64,000 bases of DNA, taken from Symbiodinium sp. CCMP2592 (lineage: Eukaryota > Sar > Dinophyceae > Suessiales > Symbiodiniaceae). Location of the stretch: assembly GCA_905221615.1 (NCBI GenBank), contig CAJNDT010003480.1:1-64000 (forward strand), given 5' to 3'. The position numbers and the translations under genes were made by a program. This document shows positions 62,853-64,000 of the stretch, one piece after another; position 1 is the stretch's first letter; each line of letters begins with the position of its first letter. A model generated the notes under the pieces. The model was given only the letters and a program-made list of their open reading frames with translations, searched no databases and had not been told where the DNA came from.

Positions 62853-63363
62853 AACAAAACAACATCTTAGTTTATAGTGTAGTACATTGTAACATAGTAC
62901 AATACAGTGTGTATATTTACAACATAATATGTAGTATATTTTATAACATTAGGTTACATTATGTTATATTATGTTACGGTACATTACGATATTATGGTAA
63001 ATTCGATTGGACTATGTAGTATCCTGTTGCTTGTATCTTTGTTTCTGCGATTATTTCATATTCTTTCTCTTTCGTCTTCTCCAACTTTGCTTTTTTATTC
63101 TGGACTTTCTTTTTTCGCTCGTTCATTTCTTTTCTTTCTTTCTGTTGTTCTTTCTTTGTTCATCTCATACTCCATTCCTTTCTTTCTTGCTTTCTTTCTG
63201 GTTTGATTTATTTCGTTCTTTCTTTGGTTCGTTCTTTCTTTCGTTCTTGCGTTCGTTCTTTCTTTCGTTTTCGCTTTCGTTCTTTCGTTCTCTCTCTCGT
63301 TCTATCTTTCTTTCTTTCTGTTGTCCTTTCTTTCGTCCTCTTTAGATACAGCAATTTGCCTAC
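62853..63363. other. AT-rich then CT-rich spacer between the repeats
   Basis: 62853-63010 is AT-rich with TTATATTATGTTA phrases. 63050-63345 is a (TTTC)n/(CGTT)n pyrimidine tract. The Phe/Ser/Arg-rich frames across it are composition artefacts. Confidence 0.75.
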
Positions 63364-64000
63364 GTTTTCCTTGATTTTTCGTAGGCAAAACCCTATTTTC
63401 CTATTACCTATGGCGTTCGTGTCATTTCTTCAGGTTTTCAGAAGGACAACATATGGTTGTTCCTCGGGAAAATCAAATTTTCCTTCCAATTTCACATTTA
63501 GGACGGATTTCCTGTTGTAGCTGTTGCTGGTATTCCGCTTCATCATCTATCTTAAACACGCCCCTCATTTGGCGATTCTGGTTCAGCATGTATCTACAAG
63601 GGCGGAGACGCCCTCATTTGCTGGGGTTCAAAAAAAGGCATATGCTTCAAAGCAACCCTGCACGGCTTAAAACAGCGGGGGGGTTGGGGGGGGCGCAGCC
63701 CCCCCCATTTGCAGAGACAACGTTCACATGATGGGCTTCGAAAACACTCTTTGAATCAAGCTTGCACGTCTCGAAAAGCGCGGCGGCGGGTGTTTTGTTC
63801 TTCCGCGCCTGTTCGTGTCTCTTCTTCCGTTAGCATTCTAACCTAATATATATATACATAGTAAACCAGAAGAACGACATAAGATGGTTCGACAACACAA
63901 AAATGGTGTGACATTTTCTGACATAACAGAACCTTGCTTCTTATAGCATATAATAGCATACTAAAAATACAACAATACAATATAACAGAAGATGACATAG
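63364..64000 (+). repeat. ~636-bp direct repeat, copy 2 (runs to window edge)
   Basis: Second copy of 62217-62852 with a few substitutions and small indels, such as a shorter TATATATA run near 63849. The window ends inside or exactly at the end of this copy, so more copies may follow. Confidence 0.9.

Noticed and set aside
63019..63520. Phe/Ser/Arg-rich membrane-like proteins near the right edge
   Set aside because: They are translations of a pyrimidine-rich simple repeat.

Overview
The window looks like nuclear DNA of a dinoflagellate, probably Symbiodiniaceae-like. This is inferred from content and not from a marker gene. The signs are long Gly-Lys (GKGKGK) linkers in two unrelated Gag proteins, a YR/DIRS-type retroelement carrying a cytosine-methyltransferase-like domain, several retroelement and DNA-element classes packed side by side, large tandem arrays, and no bacterial-style operons. 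I found no rRNA, no convincing tRNA, no CRISPR array, and no intact ordinary housekeeping gene.

Layout. (1) 472-12528 is a tandem array of seven copies of a 1.74-1.82 kb unit, six full and one truncated, with no reading frame conserved between copies. (2) 12529-18421 is a decayed repeat landscape with a 63-bp minisatellite at 14282-14740. (3) 18.4-22.4 kb holds a 167-bp direct-repeat pair, the best-preserved member of an unrecognised protein family (called family A here; two broken relatives lie at 44-49 kb), and a possible broken SWIM-like gene. (4) 22476-27690 is a 2.6-kb unit duplicated in tandem. Each copy contains a palindrome with arms of about 145 bp, and AACTG occurs at all three junctions. 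(5) 27.7-36.03 kb is a tyrosine-recombinase retrotransposon with the order YR, Gag, then a Pol polyprotein that begins with a 2OG-Fe(II)-oxygenase-like segment and a C5-cytosine-methyltransferase-like domain and continues into RT and RNase H. Gag and Pol share one frame and are separated by a UGA in the readthrough context UGACUAG. The right end has a 174-bp split direct repeat. (6) 36-42 kb holds degraded genes (an ankyrin protein and a PIF1-like helicase), a 213-bp MITE, and a 947-bp foldback element built around a 32-bp minisatellite. (7) 42.6-48.8 kb, mostly minus strand, holds a second tyrosine recombinase with a complete catalytic set, two frameshifted family A copies, and a 2.7-kb segment bounded by inverted repeats of about 68 bp. 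(8) 48.84-51.24 kb is the 3' part of a LINE-type element (RNase H plus a Zn-finger tail). (9) 51655-60247 is a structurally complete Ty1/copia element: 136-bp LTRs with TG...CA ends, CCAAC target duplication, initiator-Met-type primer site, and an uninterrupted 2,338-codon ORF. It sits inside a minus-strand gene whose two halves lie at 60253-61891 and 51197-51649 and rejoin in frame. (10) 61.9-64 kb is low complexity plus a duplicated segment of about 640 bp.

The two most notable systems are both retroelements. The YR element appears to encode a DNA methyltransferase-like domain next to a dioxygenase-like domain, so it could carry both a writer and an eraser or oxidiser of base modifications. 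It also seems to use stop-codon readthrough for Gag-Pol expression. The copia element adds a SAP domain, two hydrophobic segments, and an Ada-like metal-binding C-terminus to the usual copia polyprotein. All functional statements rest on motifs read by eye; no database search was possible.
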